Positions 1 to 11,737 of a stretch of 64,000 nucleotides of DNA are shown here, one piece after another. The notes below the pieces were generated by a model. That model did no database searches, was not told the origin of the DNA, and was given only the letters and a program-made list of their open reading frames with translations. A program made the translations under genes and the position numbers. Source of the DNA: an uncultured Burkholderiales bacterium (GTDB lineage: Bacteria > Pseudomonadota > Gammaproteobacteria > Burkholderiales > Burkholderiaceae_C); assembly GCA_903820745.1 (NCBI GenBank), contig CAIJIT010000049.1:24268-88267 (forward strand), written 5' to 3'. The first letter of the stretch is position 1. Each line of letters opens with the position of its first letter.

Positions 1-2
1 CG

Positions 3-65
3 CTGATCTACCCGCAAGCCAAGGCCAGCCTGGCGCGGCTGAACCGATCGCTGCCAGCAAGCTGA
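3..65 (+). CDS. C-terminal tail of a CDS truncated by the window edge
   Basis: Open frame from the window start (…LIYPQAKASLARLNRSLPAS*) ending in TGA at 63-65; too short to identify. Confidence 0.35.
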   Translation: MIYPQAKASLARLNRSLPAS

Positions 66-170
66 CTCTGCCCTGTCGCATCCTGGCAGGGTAAAGCCTG
101 TCGGAAGGGCGCGGTCTCCCGGTGACAATGCCCGCTTCACGCGCGAGCGCGCCACCTCGAGGGTCACCCA

Positions 171-1649
<1,479 letters not shown>

Positions 1650-1668
1650 GATTTTTTCACTCAAAGCC

Positions 1669-1704
1669 ATCGAAGAAGCTGTTTTTAAACACAGTTTCTT
1701 CGAT
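1669..1704. terminator. Stem-loop between convergent genes, candidate bidirectional terminator
   Basis: ATCGAAGAAGCTGT-8 nt-ACAGTTTCTTCGAT: 14-nt arms with one G/U-type mismatch, between convergent ORFs ending at 1649 and 1720. Confidence 0.5.
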
Positions 1705-1719
1705 CATTCCTGCACATCA

Positions 1720-1986
1720 TCAGGGTGTCGTAGCCGACTCCATCCAGCCCAGCCATTGCATCGCTTGTTGACGGTTCTCACCGCACATCTGCAGTTCAGG
1801 TTGCAGCGACAGGCAGACAGCGGGCCGCTCAGGGCGGCCGAACAACTGGCAGCGGTCTTGCAGGTCGAGCTGAATGCAACGGACGCCAGCCGGCTTGGAG
1901 AAACCGTCGATGACCGGCATGCCGGGTATCGGTGAGCTGATGGAAGGCGCGATGCAACAAGCTGCGCAGTGGTCTCGACAGTGCAT
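1720..1986 (-). CDS. YkgJ-family cysteine cluster protein
   Basis: CRDHCAACC…GKPAGVRC-like…[15 protein letters not shown]…[12 protein letters not shown] pattern of the Zn/Fe-chelating YkgJ family. Confidence 0.8.
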   Translation of the reverse strand: MHCRDHCAACCIAPSISSPIPGMPVIDGFSKPAGVRCIQLDLQDRCQLFGRPERPAVCLSLQPELQMCGENRQQAMQWLGWMESATTP

Positions 1987-2087
1987 CGACTATTGTCATG
2001 CAACGCGCAGCCAAGGCCCGGCCCAGCCGGTAAAATACAGGGTTTGTGGGCTGCGCAGCTGCGCCTCGCCACTCCCGACATACCCAG

Positions 2088-4109
2088 GTGAAGCCATTGC
2101 AATACCCGAAGGAATTCGACGTCATCGTGGTCGGCGGCGGTCACGCCGGGACTGAGGCCGCCCTGGCCGCAGCCAGGATGGGTTGCCGCACTTTGCTGTT
2201 GACCCACAATATCGAGACCCTGGGCCAGATGAGTTGCAACCCGTCGATCGGTGGCATCGGCAAAGGTCATCTGGTCAAGGAGCTCGATGCCCTGGGTGGC
2301 GCCATGGCTGCCGCGACCGATGAAGCCGGCATCCAGTTCCGAATACTCAACGACTCCAAGGGTCCGGCCGTGCGGGCGACCCGGGCGCAGGCCGACCGCG
2401 TGCTTTACAAGGCCGCGATCCGGCATCGCCTCGAAAACCAGCCGAACCTTTGGTTGTTCCAGCAGGCGGTCGACGACCTGCTGATCGAGTCAGACGGCGT
2501 CCAGGAACGCGTGGTCGGTGCGGTCACGCAGATCGGCTTGCAGTTCCGCGCTCGTGCGGTGGTGCTGACCGCCGGTACTTTTCTCGATGGCCGCATCCAT
2601 ATGGGTTTGCAGAACTACAGCGCCGGCCGCGCCGGTGACCCACCGGCAATCAGTTTGTCGGCAAGGCTGAAAGAGCTGAAACTGCCGCAGGGTCGGCTGA
2701 AGACCGGCACGCCGCCGCGACTCGATGGCCGCACGATCGACTTTTCGAAATGCCTTGAGCAGCCCGGCGACGGCATGGTTGCGGCTGACGGTACGCCGCC
2801 CAAACGCACGGTGCCGGTATTCAGTTTTCTCGGCCATGCGGCCCAGCATCCGGAACAGCGTCCTTGCTGGATCACCCAGACCACGGTGAAAACGCATGAA
2901 ATCATCCGCTCCGGTTTTGATCGCAGCCCGATGTTCACCGGCGTGATCGAGGGCGTCGGGCCGCGCTACTGCCCGAGCATCGAAGACAAGGTCAACCGCT
3001 TTGCCGACCGCGACAGCCACCAGATCTTCCTCGAGCCCGAAGGCCTGACAACGCATGAGTTCTATCCGAACGGCATTTCGACCTCCCTGCCCTTCGACAT
3101 CCAGCTCGCAGCCGTCAGGTCGATTCCGGGTCTTGAGAACGCGCATATCCTGCGGCCGGGCTATGCGATCGAGTACGATTATTTTGACCCGCGTGAACTG
3201 AAATCAAACTTCGAGACGCGTGCGATCGGCGGGCTGTTCTTTGCCGGGCAGATCAACGGCACGACCGGCTACGAAGAGGCCGCTGCCCAAGGCCTGTTTG
3301 CTGGATTGAATGCAGGTCTTCAGGTGCAAGGGCGCCCGGCTTGGTTGCCCGGCCGCGACCAGGCTTATCTGGGCGTCTTGGTCGACGACTTAATCACCAA
3401 GGGTGTGACCGAGCCCTATCGCATGTTCACCAGTCGCGCCGAGTTCCGGCTACAGCTGCGCGAAGACAACGCGGATGTTCGATTGACCGATTTCGGTCGC
3501 GAGCTCGGCCTGGTCGACGATAGTCGCTGGGCGGCATTCAACCGCAAGCGCGATGCTGTTTCACGTGAAACAGAACGCCTGAAGTCGACCTGGGTGCACC
3601 CTGCGATCCTGCCTGCAGTGGACGCTGAGCGTTTGGTCGGCAAGGCATTGGAACGCGAATATTCGCTGATCGACTTGTTGCGCCGGCCTGGCGTGGTTTT
3701 CGACAGTCTCGCCGAAATCGCAGCGATCGCAAGGCCGGAAGCCGGTGTTTCACGTGAAACACTCACTGCCGAACTGGGTGAGCCGCTGGCTGCCGCGGTG
3801 ATTGAGCAGATCGAGACCAGCGTCAAATACGCAGGCTACATCAACAAACAAGTCGATGACGTAGCCCGCGCAGCTCATTTCGAAAAGTTGAAGCTGCCAG
3901 ACGAACTTGACTATGGTCTCGTGACCGCCCTCTCCTTTGAGGCGAGGCAGAAGCTGAGCAAGCATAGGCCCGAGACTCTGGGCCAGGCATCGCGGATTTC
4001 CGGTGTGACTCCAGCGGCAATTTCTCTGCTGCTGGTGCATCTGAAGCGGGGCCGCTTCAAGGGTTTCGGCGGCGAAGCTTCAAGCCACCCGATGGCGAGT
4101 GCAACTTGA
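2088..4109 (+). CDS. mnmG: tRNA uridine-5-carboxymethylaminomethyl(34) synthesis enzyme MnmG
   Basis: [60 protein letters not shown] start at 2088 likely. Confidence 0.97.
   Translation: MKPLQYPKEFDVIVVGGGHAGTEAALAAARMGCRTLLLTHNIETLGQMSCNPSIGGIGKGHLVKELDALGGAMAAATDEAGIQFRILNDSKGPAVRATRAQADRVLYKAAIRHRLENQPNLWLFQQAVDDLLIESDGVQERVVGAVTQIGLQFRARAVVLTAGTFLDGRIHMGLQNYSAGRAGDPPAISLSARLKELKLPQGRLKTGTPPRLDGRTIDFSKCLEQPGDGMVAADGTPPKRTVPVFSFLGHAAQHPEQRPCWITQTTVKTHEIIRSGFDRSPMFTGVIEGVGPRYCPSIEDKVNRFADRDSHQIFLEPEGLTTHEFYPNGISTSLPFDIQLAAVRSIPGLENAHILRPGYAIEYDYFDPRELKSNFETRAIGGLFFAGQINGTTGYEEAAAQGLFAGLNAGLQVQGRPAWLPGRDQAYLGVLVDDLITKGVTEPYRMFTSRAEFRLQLREDNADVRLTDFGRELGLVDDSRWAAFNRKRDAVSRETERLKSTWVHPAILPAVDAERLVGKALEREYSLIDLLRRPGVVFDSLAEIAAIARPEAGVSRETLTAELGEPLAAAVIEQIETSVKYAGYINKQVDDVARAAHFEKLKLPDELDYGLVTALSFEARQKLSKHRPETLGQASRISGVTPAAISLLLVHLKRGRFKGFGGEASSHPMASAT
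3557..3572. promoter_or_regulatory. parS centromere-like site 1 (perfect palindrome) inside mnmG
   Basis: TGTTTCACGTGAAACA, 16/16 match to the canonical ParB/Spo0J parS. Confidence 0.95.
3746..3761. promoter_or_regulatory. parS site 2 (perfect palindrome) inside mnmG
   Basis: TGTTTCACGTGAAACA, 16/16 match. Confidence 0.95.
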
Positions 4110-4789
4110 GTCAGGCATCGAATCCTCTGCGCTCGCCGCTGGCGGCTGCAGCCGGGAAACTGGCGCTTGAGCTGAGCGACACGCAGCTCGATTTGTTGCT
4201 GGACTACCTGGCCCTGATCGCGAAATGGAACAAGGTCTACAACCTGACCTCGGTACGCGAGCCGCAAGCAATGTTGACCCAGCATCTCGTCGACAGCATG
4301 AGCTTGTTGCCTGCCTTGTGTCGCCATGCCGGTGGCAAGGCCATGCGCTTGCTCGATGTCGGCAGTGGCGGCGGCCTTCCCGGTGTTGTCATTGCCATCT
4401 GTGACCCTTCGATCGATGTCAGTTGCGTCGATGCAGTGGCCAAGAAAGCGAGCTTCATCAAGCAGGTCGCGGCAGAGCTGCATTTGCCAAATCTCCACGG
4501 CCTGCACTCACGCGTCGAGGACCTGAAGGTTCCCGCTTTCGACCTCATCACCTCTCGCGCCTTTGCTTCCTTGCTTGACTTCACCCAGTTGACGCGCAAA
4601 CTATTGAAACCAGATGCGATCTGGCTGGCGATGAAAGGTCAGCACCCGGCTGATGAATTGGCAGCATTGCCCGCGGATCTCGATGTGTTTCACGTGGAAC
4701 AACTGCAGGTACCAGGACTCGATGCAAAACGCTGCCTGGTATCGATTCGGTTGAAATCAGTTCACCTCGATCCGGGGCATTGCGATTAA
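4106..4789 (+). CDS. rsmG: 16S rRNA (guanine(527)-N(7))-methyltransferase RsmG
   Basis: [47 protein letters not shown] start overlapping mnmG end. Confidence 0.96.
   Translation: MSQASNPLRSPLAAAAGKLALELSDTQLDLLLDYLALIAKWNKVYNLTSVREPQAMLTQHLVDSMSLLPALCRHAGGKAMRLLDVGSGGGLPGVVIAICDPSIDVSCVDAVAKKASFIKQVAAELHLPNLHGLHSRVEDLKVPAFDLITSRAFASLLDFTQLTRKLLKPDAIWLAMKGQHPADELAALPADLDVFHVEQLQVPGLDAKRCLVSIRLKSVHLDPGHCD
4686..4701. promoter_or_regulatory. parS-like site 3 (one mismatch) inside rsmG
   Basis: TGTTTCACGTGGAACA, 15/16 match to canonical parS. Confidence 0.8.
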
Positions 4790-4815
4790 GCTGTCCAAAT
4801 CAACCAAGTAATCAA

Positions 4816-5586
4816 ATGGCCAAAATCTTCTGCGTCGCCAATCAAAAAGGTGGGGTCGGCAAAACAACCACCACCGTCAACCTGGCCGCAGGTTTGGCCA
4901 AGCTCGGCCAGCGGGTACTCGTCGTTGACCTTGACCCGCAAGGCAATGCGACGATGGGCTCGGGCATCGACAAACGCAAGTTGGAGTTGAGCGTCTACGA
5001 CGTGCTGCTTGAGTCGGCGAGCATTGCCGAAGCCAGACAGCGCGGTGAAAAATCAGGCTACGACGTTCTGGGCGCGAACCGCGAGTTAGCGGGTGCCGAG
5101 GTCGAACTCGTTGATCTGGAACGACGCGAGCGCCGCTTGAAAGCAGCTCTGGGCGAGGTCAGCAATGATTACGATTTCGTCCTGATCGATTGCCCACCCT
5201 CGCTGTCGATGCTGACCCTGAATGGTTTGTGCTGCGCCCATGGCGTGGTGGTGCCGATGCAATGCGAATATTTCGCACTCGAGGGTTTGTCGGACCTGGT
5301 CAACACGATCAAGCAGGTGCATGCCAACCTGAACCCCGACCTGCAGATCATCGGCCTGCTGCGCGTCATGTTCGACCCGCGCATCACGCTGCAGCAACAG
5401 GTCAGCCAGCAACTCAAGACCCATTTCGGCGACAAAGTTTTCGACACCGTGATTCCGCGTAATGTGCGTCTGGCCGAAGCGCCCAGCTACGGCCTGCCCG
5501 GCGTGATCTTTGACCCCTCATCGAAGGGTGCGTTGGCCTTTGTCGAATTTGCTCGCGAAATGGTGCGGCGAATCGATAGCATGTAA
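4816..5586 (+). CDS. parA: Chromosome partitioning ATPase ParA
   Basis: MAKIFCVANQKGGVGKTTTTVNLAAGLA deviant Walker A; DFVLIDCPPSLSMLTLN. Confidence 0.97.
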   Translation: MAKIFCVANQKGGVGKTTTTVNLAAGLAKLGQRVLVVDLDPQGNATMGSGIDKRKLELSVYDVLLESASIAEARQRGEKSGYDVLGANRELAGAEVELVDLERRERRLKAALGEVSNDYDFVLIDCPPSLSMLTLNGLCCAHGVVVPMQCEYFALEGLSDLVNTIKQVHANLNPDLQIIGLLRVMFDPRITLQQQVSQQLKTHFGDKVFDTVIPRNVRLAEAPSYGLPGVIFDPSSKGALAFVEFAREMVRRIDSM

Positions 5587-5670
5587 TCGGTCCTGGCCGA
5601 CTGGCCTGCAAACCTCGAGTCCGCCGCTGCAGCAAAGACGCTAGCAAAGGCAGCCTCGACTCGGTTCAAT

Positions 5671-5698
5671 CCCCCATCTGCACGCCCCCATCTGCACG
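5671..5698. repeat. Tandem 14-bp duplication CCCCCATCTGCACG x2
   Basis: CCCCCATCTGCACG at 5671-5684 and 5685-5698, followed by CCCCCA. Confidence 0.9.
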
Positions 5699-5728
5699 CC
5701 CCCAACCGCTGGGCGGGCCCGCTCCGTC

Positions 5729-5742
5729 TTGATAAATATCAT
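5729..5742. promoter_or_regulatory. FNR/ANR-type box upstream of the multicopper oxidase operon
   Basis: TTGATAAATATCAT matches 9 of the 10 defined bases of TTGATNNNNATCAA. Confidence 0.5.
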
Positions 5743-5743
5743 T

Positions 5744-5761
5744 TTTGATCAAGCGATCAAA
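5744..5761. repeat. Perfect inverted repeat, operator-like
   Basis: TTTGATC-AAGC-GATCAAA adjacent to the FNR-like box. Confidence 0.6.
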
Positions 5762-5913
5762 TTTACGCTGACAGCAAGCAGACAAGGGCCTTGACGCGCT
5801 GACTGCTTCACCCCCTAGCCCTACACCCTTGGTCTCATCAATCGGTTTTAGCGCGACTATTTATTTTCTATTTTAACTATTTTTATTAATTTAAATTAAC
5901 GAGCCAAATTCCC

Positions 5914-7860
5914 ATGATCGAACGCAGAACCTTCATCAAACAGGTCGCCGGTGTCGGCGCCAGTGCCGCTGTACCGGCCGCTTACCTTGCCGCCATGACA
6001 CCGGCCGTCGCTGCCACGGTGACCACGGCCAGCGTCACGACCGCAGCCGTGGTCAGCCTGCCGACCAGCGGCGGCAAGGCCCAGGCCAAAGCCGGCGGCA
6101 ACCCGGCCTTGGTCACGCTGCTGAATGCCAAGACCCATCCGAAGCTGGTGCAGCCCTTGCCCAATCCGCTCGACAGCATCAACAAGATGGCACCCAGCGC
6201 GGCGGTCGCGGGAGTCAACACCTACACCCTGTCGATCCAGGAGTTCGCTTCACTGACCGGACTGGTCGACACCAAGGGCAATGCCTTGAGCACGACGCTC
6301 TGGGGTTACAGCACGCCGGGCACCACCCCGACTTCGATCGGCCGCAGCTTCGACCTGCGCTCGGGCGTGGCGGTGCAGGTCAGTTATATCAATGCCCTGC
6401 TCAATGGCTCGACGCCGTTGCCGCACCGTCTGGGCGTCGACAACACCCTGGTCTGGGCCAATCCGGGCAATCTGGGAGGGCAGGCACCGGTACCGCTGGT
6501 CGCGCACCGACATGGCGGCTTGCAGGCCAGCGCCAGCGACGGCAACCCCGACGCCTGGGCCACCACCGATGCCAACAAGGACGGGAAGCCCGACTTCAAA
6601 GGCCGCTTGTTCAGCACGCCCTATTTGTTCTCGAACGCACAGGAAGCCGGCCACCTTTGGTACCACGACCATGCGCTGGGCGTCACACGGCTGAATGTGC
6701 AGATGGGCCTGGCCGGACATTACTTCTTGCGCGATGCCAACGAAGATTACCTGGTCGCCAACAAGATGCTGCCAGCGCCGGCGCAGGAGCTCCCCTTGTT
6801 GATCCAGGATCGCTGCTACGACTTGAACGGCCAGATCTTCGTGCCCACCACCGACCCGACCAATCCGAAAGCGCCTGCGGTCACCGTGCTGCCCGAGTTC
6901 TACGGCGATTTCATCACCGTCAACGGCGTCGCCTGGCCCAAGCGCGATGTCGAGCCCAGGCCTTACCGGCTGCGCGTCCTCAATGGCTCAGGCGCGCGCT
7001 TCTACAACCTGCGCTTCGTCGGCAAAGCCGGCACACCGATCGGCTTCCAGCAAGTCGGCACCGAACTCGGATTGATGAACGGCCCGGTGGCGCTGACCCA
7101 ACTGCTGCTGTCCCCAGGAGAGCGCGCCGACATCGTGGTCGACTTCAGCGCATTGGCCGGGCAGACCATCGTGCTGGGCAACAATGCTGCCTCACCGTTC
7201 CCGGCCGGGGTACCGGTCGTCGCGGGTGTCGACGACACCGTCATGGGGTTCTTCGTGACCCTGCCGCTGAACAAGGCGGTACCGATTCCGACCTTGCCGG
7301 TGTTTCTGCGGCCGCAGCTGGGCATGCTGCCGGCAGTCTCGACCACCGGAGCCACCTTGCGCAAGCTGCTGCTGCTTGAAGGTACCGACCCGTTCGGCCG
7401 CTTGCAGACGATGCTCGGCACGGTCAACCCGGCAGCAGGTAATCCGGTCTCGGCGCAGTCCGGTACTTTCTTCTATTCGGACCCGGTGACCGAAAACATC
7501 AAGGCCGGTTGCACCGAAATCTGGGAGCTGCACAACACCACCGTCGACGCCCACCCGATCCATCTGCATCTGGTCGATTTCCGGGTGCTGAACCGCCAGG
7601 CCTTCACCGGCACCGTGGTGCCCAAACCGATGGGCGCCAATGGCGGCTATACCGGCGGCTACCTGACCAAGGTGGCCCTGTCCGGAATCGCCCGACCGGC
7701 CGAAGCCAACGAAGCCGGCCGCAAGGACACCGTGATCTGCTATCCCGGCGAAATCACCCGCATCCTGGCCACCTTCCCGAGCAAGGGCGAATATGTCTGG
7801 CATTGCCACATCCTCTCGCATGAAGACCACGAGATGATGCGCAGCTTCATCGTTGCCTGA
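5914..7860 (+). CDS. CotA/bilirubin oxidase-like multicopper oxidase with Tat signal
   Basis: N-terminal RRTFIKQVAGVGASAAVPAAYLAA; copper motifs HRHGG, WYHDHALG, HPIHLHLVDF, WHCHILSHEDHEMMR. Confidence 0.93.
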   Translation: MIERRTFIKQVAGVGASAAVPAAYLAAMTPAVAATVTTASVTTAAVVSLPTSGGKAQAKAGGNPALVTLLNAKTHPKLVQPLPNPLDSINKMAPSAAVAGVNTYTLSIQEFASLTGLVDTKGNALSTTLWGYSTPGTTPTSIGRSFDLRSGVAVQVSYINALLNGSTPLPHRLGVDNTLVWANPGNLGGQAPVPLVAHRHGGLQASASDGNPDAWATTDANKDGKPDFKGRLFSTPYLFSNAQEAGHLWYHDHALGVTRLNVQMGLAGHYFLRDANEDYLVANKMLPAPAQELPLLIQDRCYDLNGQIFVPTTDPTNPKAPAVTVLPEFYGDFITVNGVAWPKRDVEPRPYRLRVLNGSGARFYNLRFVGKAGTPIGFQQVGTELGLMNGPVALTQLLLSPGERADIVVDFSALAGQTIVLGNNAASPFPAGVPVVAGVDDTVMGFFVTLPLNKAVPIPTLPVFLRPQLGMLPAVSTTGATLRKLLLLEGTDPFGRLQTMLGTVNPAAGNPVSAQSGTFFYSDPVTENIKAGCTEIWELHNTTVDAHPIHLHLVDFRVLNRQAFTGTVVPKPMGANGGYTGGYLTKVALSGIARPAEANEAGRKDTVICYPGEITRILATFPSKGEYVWHCHILSHEDHEMMRSFIVA

Positions 7861-7866
7861 GCCGGT

Positions 7867-8502
7867 ATGGAGGAACGGACCATACCCAGACGCCTGCTGG
7901 CTGGCGCTGCAGCCCTGCTGTTTGCCTGTTGTTCGCAGGCAAACAGCGCGCCGCCTGGCAGCCCGCCCGACGCCGAGATCTGCCACAGCGCCAGCGCCGA
8001 GGAGCTTGCCGCCTCGGGTGCACGCCAGGTCGATGTGACCTTGCCCAACGTGCTGCTGCAACCGATGCGCGGCGCGCCGGCAACTCTGACCCAGCGAATC
8101 CGCACCGCCGACGCGGTGCTGCTGAATTTCATCTACACGAGCTGCACCTCGATCTGTCCGCCAATGGCCCATATCTTCGCCACCGCACAGGAGCGCCTGG
8201 GAACGCGCGCCGCCGAGCTGCAACTGGTGTCGGTCTCGATCGACCCGGAACATGATTCGCCCAAGCGTTTGCAGGCCTATGCAACGCAATTCCGTGCCGG
8301 GCCGCAATGGAGTTTTCACACCGGTTCGCAAGCCGCTGTCGACAAGGTGCAGCGCGCCTTCCAGGTTTACCGCCCCGACAAGATGGGCCATCAACCGGTC
8401 ACTTTCATCAAGCCGCGCGGCCAGGATGGCTGGCTGCGGGTCGATGGACTGGCCAGGCCTGAGCAATTGCTCGCGCTGGCTCTGGGAAGTCCGGTGAAAT
8501 GA
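7867..8502 (+). CDS. SCO1/SenC/PrrC family copper chaperone-like protein
   Basis: LLNFIYTSCTSICPPMAHIFATAQERL … LVSVSIDPEHDSPKRLQAYA; Cys motif CTSIC; lipoprotein-like N-terminus. Confidence 0.9.
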   Translation: MEERTIPRRLLAGAAALLFACCSQANSAPPGSPPDAEICHSASAEELAASGARQVDVTLPNVLLQPMRGAPATLTQRIRTADAVLLNFIYTSCTSICPPMAHIFATAQERLGTRAAELQLVSVSIDPEHDSPKRLQAYATQFRAGPQWSFHTGSQAAVDKVQRAFQVYRPDKMGHQPVTFIKPRGQDGWLRVDGLARPEQLLALALGSPVK

Positions 8503-10163
8503 CGCGCTGGCGAGCTTGGCTGTCAGCATCAGGCTTGATGCTGGCGCTAGTGGCGTCTGCCCTCGCGCCGGCCGCCGCCGAGGCCTTGTCGGCCGCGGCC
8601 CAACGCGGCGCGGCGATCTACCGCGATGGCTTGCTGCCGTCAGGGCTTGCTTTGGCCGGAGCCAGGGCTGACGGCACGCCGGTAACCGGCCGCGCTGCGG
8701 CATGCATCAGCTGTCACCGCGCCAGCGGCATGGGCGGCGCCGAGGGCGCGGTCCTGGTTCCACCGGTCCAGGCAGCCTTGCTGTTCGCGCCAGGCCAGCG
8801 CAAATCCGGCAGGCAGCCCAGAGTCGCCGCAGGCCTGCAGCTGCAACTGCCCAATTTCCAGACCCGCCCTGCTTACGACTTGCAAAGCCTGCAGCTGGCG
8901 CTCAATCAGGGCCGCAGCGCCGACGGCACGGCTCTGGGCAGCCTGATGCCGCGCTATGCGATCAGCGCCGAAGACAATGCCAGCCTTGCGGCCTATCTGG
9001 CCAGCTTGCAATCCGGCAATCCGCCCGGTTTGAAGGGGCAGCCGATTCACCTCGCCAGCGTGATCGACAGCGAAGCCACGCCCAGACGGCGGCAAGCCTT
9101 GCTCAACACCTTGAGCGCCTGCCTGGGCCCGGAAGATTCGGCAGCGCCTGAACAGCCCCAAGCTCAGACCCCGCTGATCTGGCATCAATGGCCGGTCAGC
9201 GGTGCCCCTTCGACTTGGCCGGCTCAGCTGGCCCACCATCAGCAGCGCCAGTCGGTGTTCGCGCTGGTCTCGGGTCTGTCTGACCGGGCCTGGCAACCGG
9301 TACAGCAATTCTGCGAAAGCGAAAAGATGCCCTGCTTGCTACCCAACGCCCCCGGCGTCGATCCGGCACAGCCGGGTGACTGGAGCTTTCACTTTTCACG
9401 CGGTGTCGCGCTCGAGGCTTCGCTGATCGAAACCGACCTGCGTCTGGCCGCGCCCGGCGGCAGCTTGCTGCAACTGGTCGACAGCAGCGAAGCCGCCGCC
9501 ATGGCGGCCAGAGTGCTGGCCGAGCGGCTCAGCGATCTGGCGCAGGCCAACCAGCTGAGGACGCTGGACGACAACCGCGAGACGAGCTTGGCGACCGGCA
9601 AGATGATCGCCGCGCTGCAACCGGGCGACCAACTGGTGCTCTGGCTGGGTCCGGCCGAGCTGGCGGCGTTGACCGCTGCTTGGCCACCGCCGGTTGGCGT
9701 CACGGTCTACCTGTCGGGCGAGCTCGGCGGACTCGATGCCATCCCCCTGGCACCCGCTTGGCGCGAACAGGCCAAAGTCGCTTATGGCTATCAGGCGGCA
9801 GATCGGCGCATCGGCAGGCAGATTCTCAACGCGGGCTCGCTGCTTCGGGCCCAGGGCGATGCGATCGAAACTGACCTGGTGCTGCTGCAGGGCAACAGCT
9901 ATTCGGCCTGCGAGATGAGCGTCAGGTCGCTGCGGGTGATGGGCGAGCAGGTATCCAGGCGCTGGTTGCTGGAGCTGTTCGAGGCGGCCGACGAAAGCGC
10001 GCTTGCGACCGGCTACCCGCGCTTCACGCTCGGGCCAGGCCAAAGGGTCGGATCGCGCGGCGGCCATCTGATGCGCTTCGATCCACAGCGGCCGACGCGA
10101 CTGCAGCCCGTCAGCGACTGGATCGTTCCCGATTGGGCCGAGGTGGCCGATGCAAGACCATAA
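8499..10163 (+). CDS. Single-heme cytochrome c domain fused to a periplasmic-binding-protein-like domain
   Basis: Signal peptide, one CISCH heme motif (AACISCHRASGMGG), then about 370 aa resembling ABC-type periplasmic binding folds (HLASVIDSEATPRRRQAL…; ALVSGLSDRAWQPVQQFCESEKMPCLLP). Confidence 0.7.
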   Translation: MTRWRAWLSASGLMLALVASALAPAAAEALSAAAQRGAAIYRDGLLPSGLALAGARADGTPVTGRAAACISCHRASGMGGAEGAVLVPPVQAALLFAPGQRKSGRQPRVAAGLQLQLPNFQTRPAYDLQSLQLALNQGRSADGTALGSLMPRYAISAEDNASLAAYLASLQSGNPPGLKGQPIHLASVIDSEATPRRRQALLNTLSACLGPEDSAAPEQPQAQTPLIWHQWPVSGAPSTWPAQLAHHQQRQSVFALVSGLSDRAWQPVQQFCESEKMPCLLPNAPGVDPAQPGDWSFHFSRGVALEASLIETDLRLAAPGGSLLQLVDSSEAAAMAARVLAERLSDLAQANQLRTLDDNRETSLATGKMIAALQPGDQLVLWLGPAELAALTAAWPPPVGVTVYLSGELGGLDAIPLAPAWREQAKVAYGYQAADRRIGRQILNAGSLLRAQGDAIETDLVLLQGNSYSACEMSVRSLRVMGEQVSRRWLLELFEAADESALATGYPRFTLGPGQRVGSRGGHLMRFDPQRPTRLQPVSDWIVPDWAEVADARP

Positions 10164-10187
10164 GACGCTAAAACGCCCCGGGAGCGA

Positions 10188-11129
10188 TTAAAGGCCCAGA
10201 CCCTCATCAAGCCCCAGGTGCACATTCATCGACTGCACAGCGGCGCCGCTGGCCCCCTTGCCAAGGTTGTCTAGGCGGGCGATCAACAATGCCTGGGTCT
10301 CGCTACCGAACAAGAACAGGTCAACCCGGTTGCTGTCATTGCAGGCCTGGACATCAAAAAAGCCCGACTCCAGCGTCGCCGCATCGCGCATGGGCATCAC
10401 GCGGATGAAGCGTTCGCCCTCGTAATAGCTTGTCAGCGCCGAGTGCAGATCCTGCACCCCGGCACCCGCCCGGATCTGACTCAGATGCAACGGCACGCTG
10501 ACCGCCAGACCCTTGTAAAAAGGGCCGACGATGGGCATGAACACCGGCGGTTGCTGCAGTCCGGTATGCCTGGCCATCTCGGGCAAATGCTTGTGGTTCA
10601 AGCCCAAAGCATAAGGTCTTGGAGATGTAAGCTTGCGCTCACTTGTCGTTTCGTACTCGGAAATCATGCTTTTTCCGCCACCGGAATAGCCGGTGATCGA
10701 AGTTGCCGACAGCAAGGCGTCCGGGCTCAGCAGACCGGCATCGAGCAGCGGGCGCAGCGCCAGGATGAAGGCCGAGGCATGGCAACCGGGGTTGGCAATG
10801 CGCTTGGAAGCGCGGATCTTGTCGCGCTGGTCCGGCGCCAATTCGGGCAAACCGAAAGCCCAACCGGGGCTGATACGGTGCGCCGTGCTGGCATCGATCA
10901 GGCAGGTGCGGGGGTTGGTGATCATCGCGGCGGCTTCGCGCGACGCTGCGTCGGGCAGGCAAAGGAAAGCCACATCGGCAGCATTCAAGAGCCGCGCACG
11001 CTCGGCGGGATCCTTGCGCTTGTCGGCGTCAATGCGCAGCACCTCGATGTCGCTGCGAGCCGCCAGGTAGTCATGAATACGCAGACCGGTCGTACCCTCC
11101 TGGCCGTCTACAAACACCGCGTAAGTCAT
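10188..11129 (-). CDS. argC: N-acetyl-gamma-glutamyl-phosphate reductase (ArgC, type 2-like)
   Basis: [61 protein letters not shown]. Confidence 0.94.
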   Translation of the reverse strand: MTYAVFVDGQEGTTGLRIHDYLAARSDIEVLRIDADKRKDPAERARLLNAADVAFLCLPDAASREAAAMITNPRTCLIDASTAHRISPGWAFGLPELAPDQRDKIRASKRIANPGCHASAFILALRPLLDAGLLSPDALLSATSITGYSGGGKSMISEYETTSERKLTSPRPYALGLNHKHLPEMARHTGLQQPPVFMPIVGPFYKGLAVSVPLHLSQIRAGAGVQDLHSALTSYYEGERFIRVMPMRDAATLESGFFDVQACNDSNRVDLFLFGSETQALLIARLDNLGKGASGAAVQSMNVHLGLDEGLGL

Positions 11130-11181
11130 CAATCTTCTCCAGCACAATCAGCCCAAGGGACGCAAAGCATAAGGCAAGTAG

Positions 11182-11724
11182 ATGAAAACCGAACGGGTAT
11201 TGCTGTTGCCGGGCTGGATGAACTCGGCGGAAGATCATTGGCAAAGCCTTTGGGAACGTCAACTGGGACATCAACGCGTCGAGCAGTCTGACTGGGAATG
11301 GCCGCGGCGCGGTGACTGGATGGCAAGGCTGGAAGAAGTCCTGCTCGAAGATGATCGCCCCACCCTGCTGGTCGCGCATTCTCTCGGTTGCCACTTGGTG
11401 GCTGGCTGGGCCGAACATTCAAGCCAAAAGCGCAGGGTGACAGGCGCGCTGCTGGTGGCGCCACCCGACGCCAGCAGACTGCCCCCGCAATTGCACAACT
11501 GGCGCCAAGCCCACGAGGGTCAGGGGCGCAGCCGTCTACCCTTCCCCTCGATCACCGTGATCAGCAGCAACGATCCCTACTGCTCGCTTGAAGAAGGCTC
11601 CCGCCTCGCCGCAGACTGGGGCTCAAGGCTGGTGCTGGCGGGTTCCGCCGGGCATCTGAACGAAGCGGCAAGGCTCGGTGACTGGCCCGAGGGTCAGACC
11701 TTGTTGGCGCAACTGCACGGGTAA
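11182..11724 (+). CDS. RBBP9/YdeN family alpha/beta hydrolase
   Basis: VLLLPGWMNSAEDHWQSLWE, LLVAHSLGCHLVAGWAE nucleophile elbow, SAGHLNEAARLGDWPEG. Confidence 0.9.
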   Translation: MKTERVLLLPGWMNSAEDHWQSLWERQLGHQRVEQSDWEWPRRGDWMARLEEVLLEDDRPTLLVAHSLGCHLVAGWAEHSSQKRRVTGALLVAPPDASRLPPQLHNWRQAHEGQGRSRLPFPSITVISSNDPYCSLEEGSRLAADWGSRLVLAGSAGHLNEAARLGDWPEGQTLLAQLHG

Positions 11725-11737
11725 GGGACAATTACGC

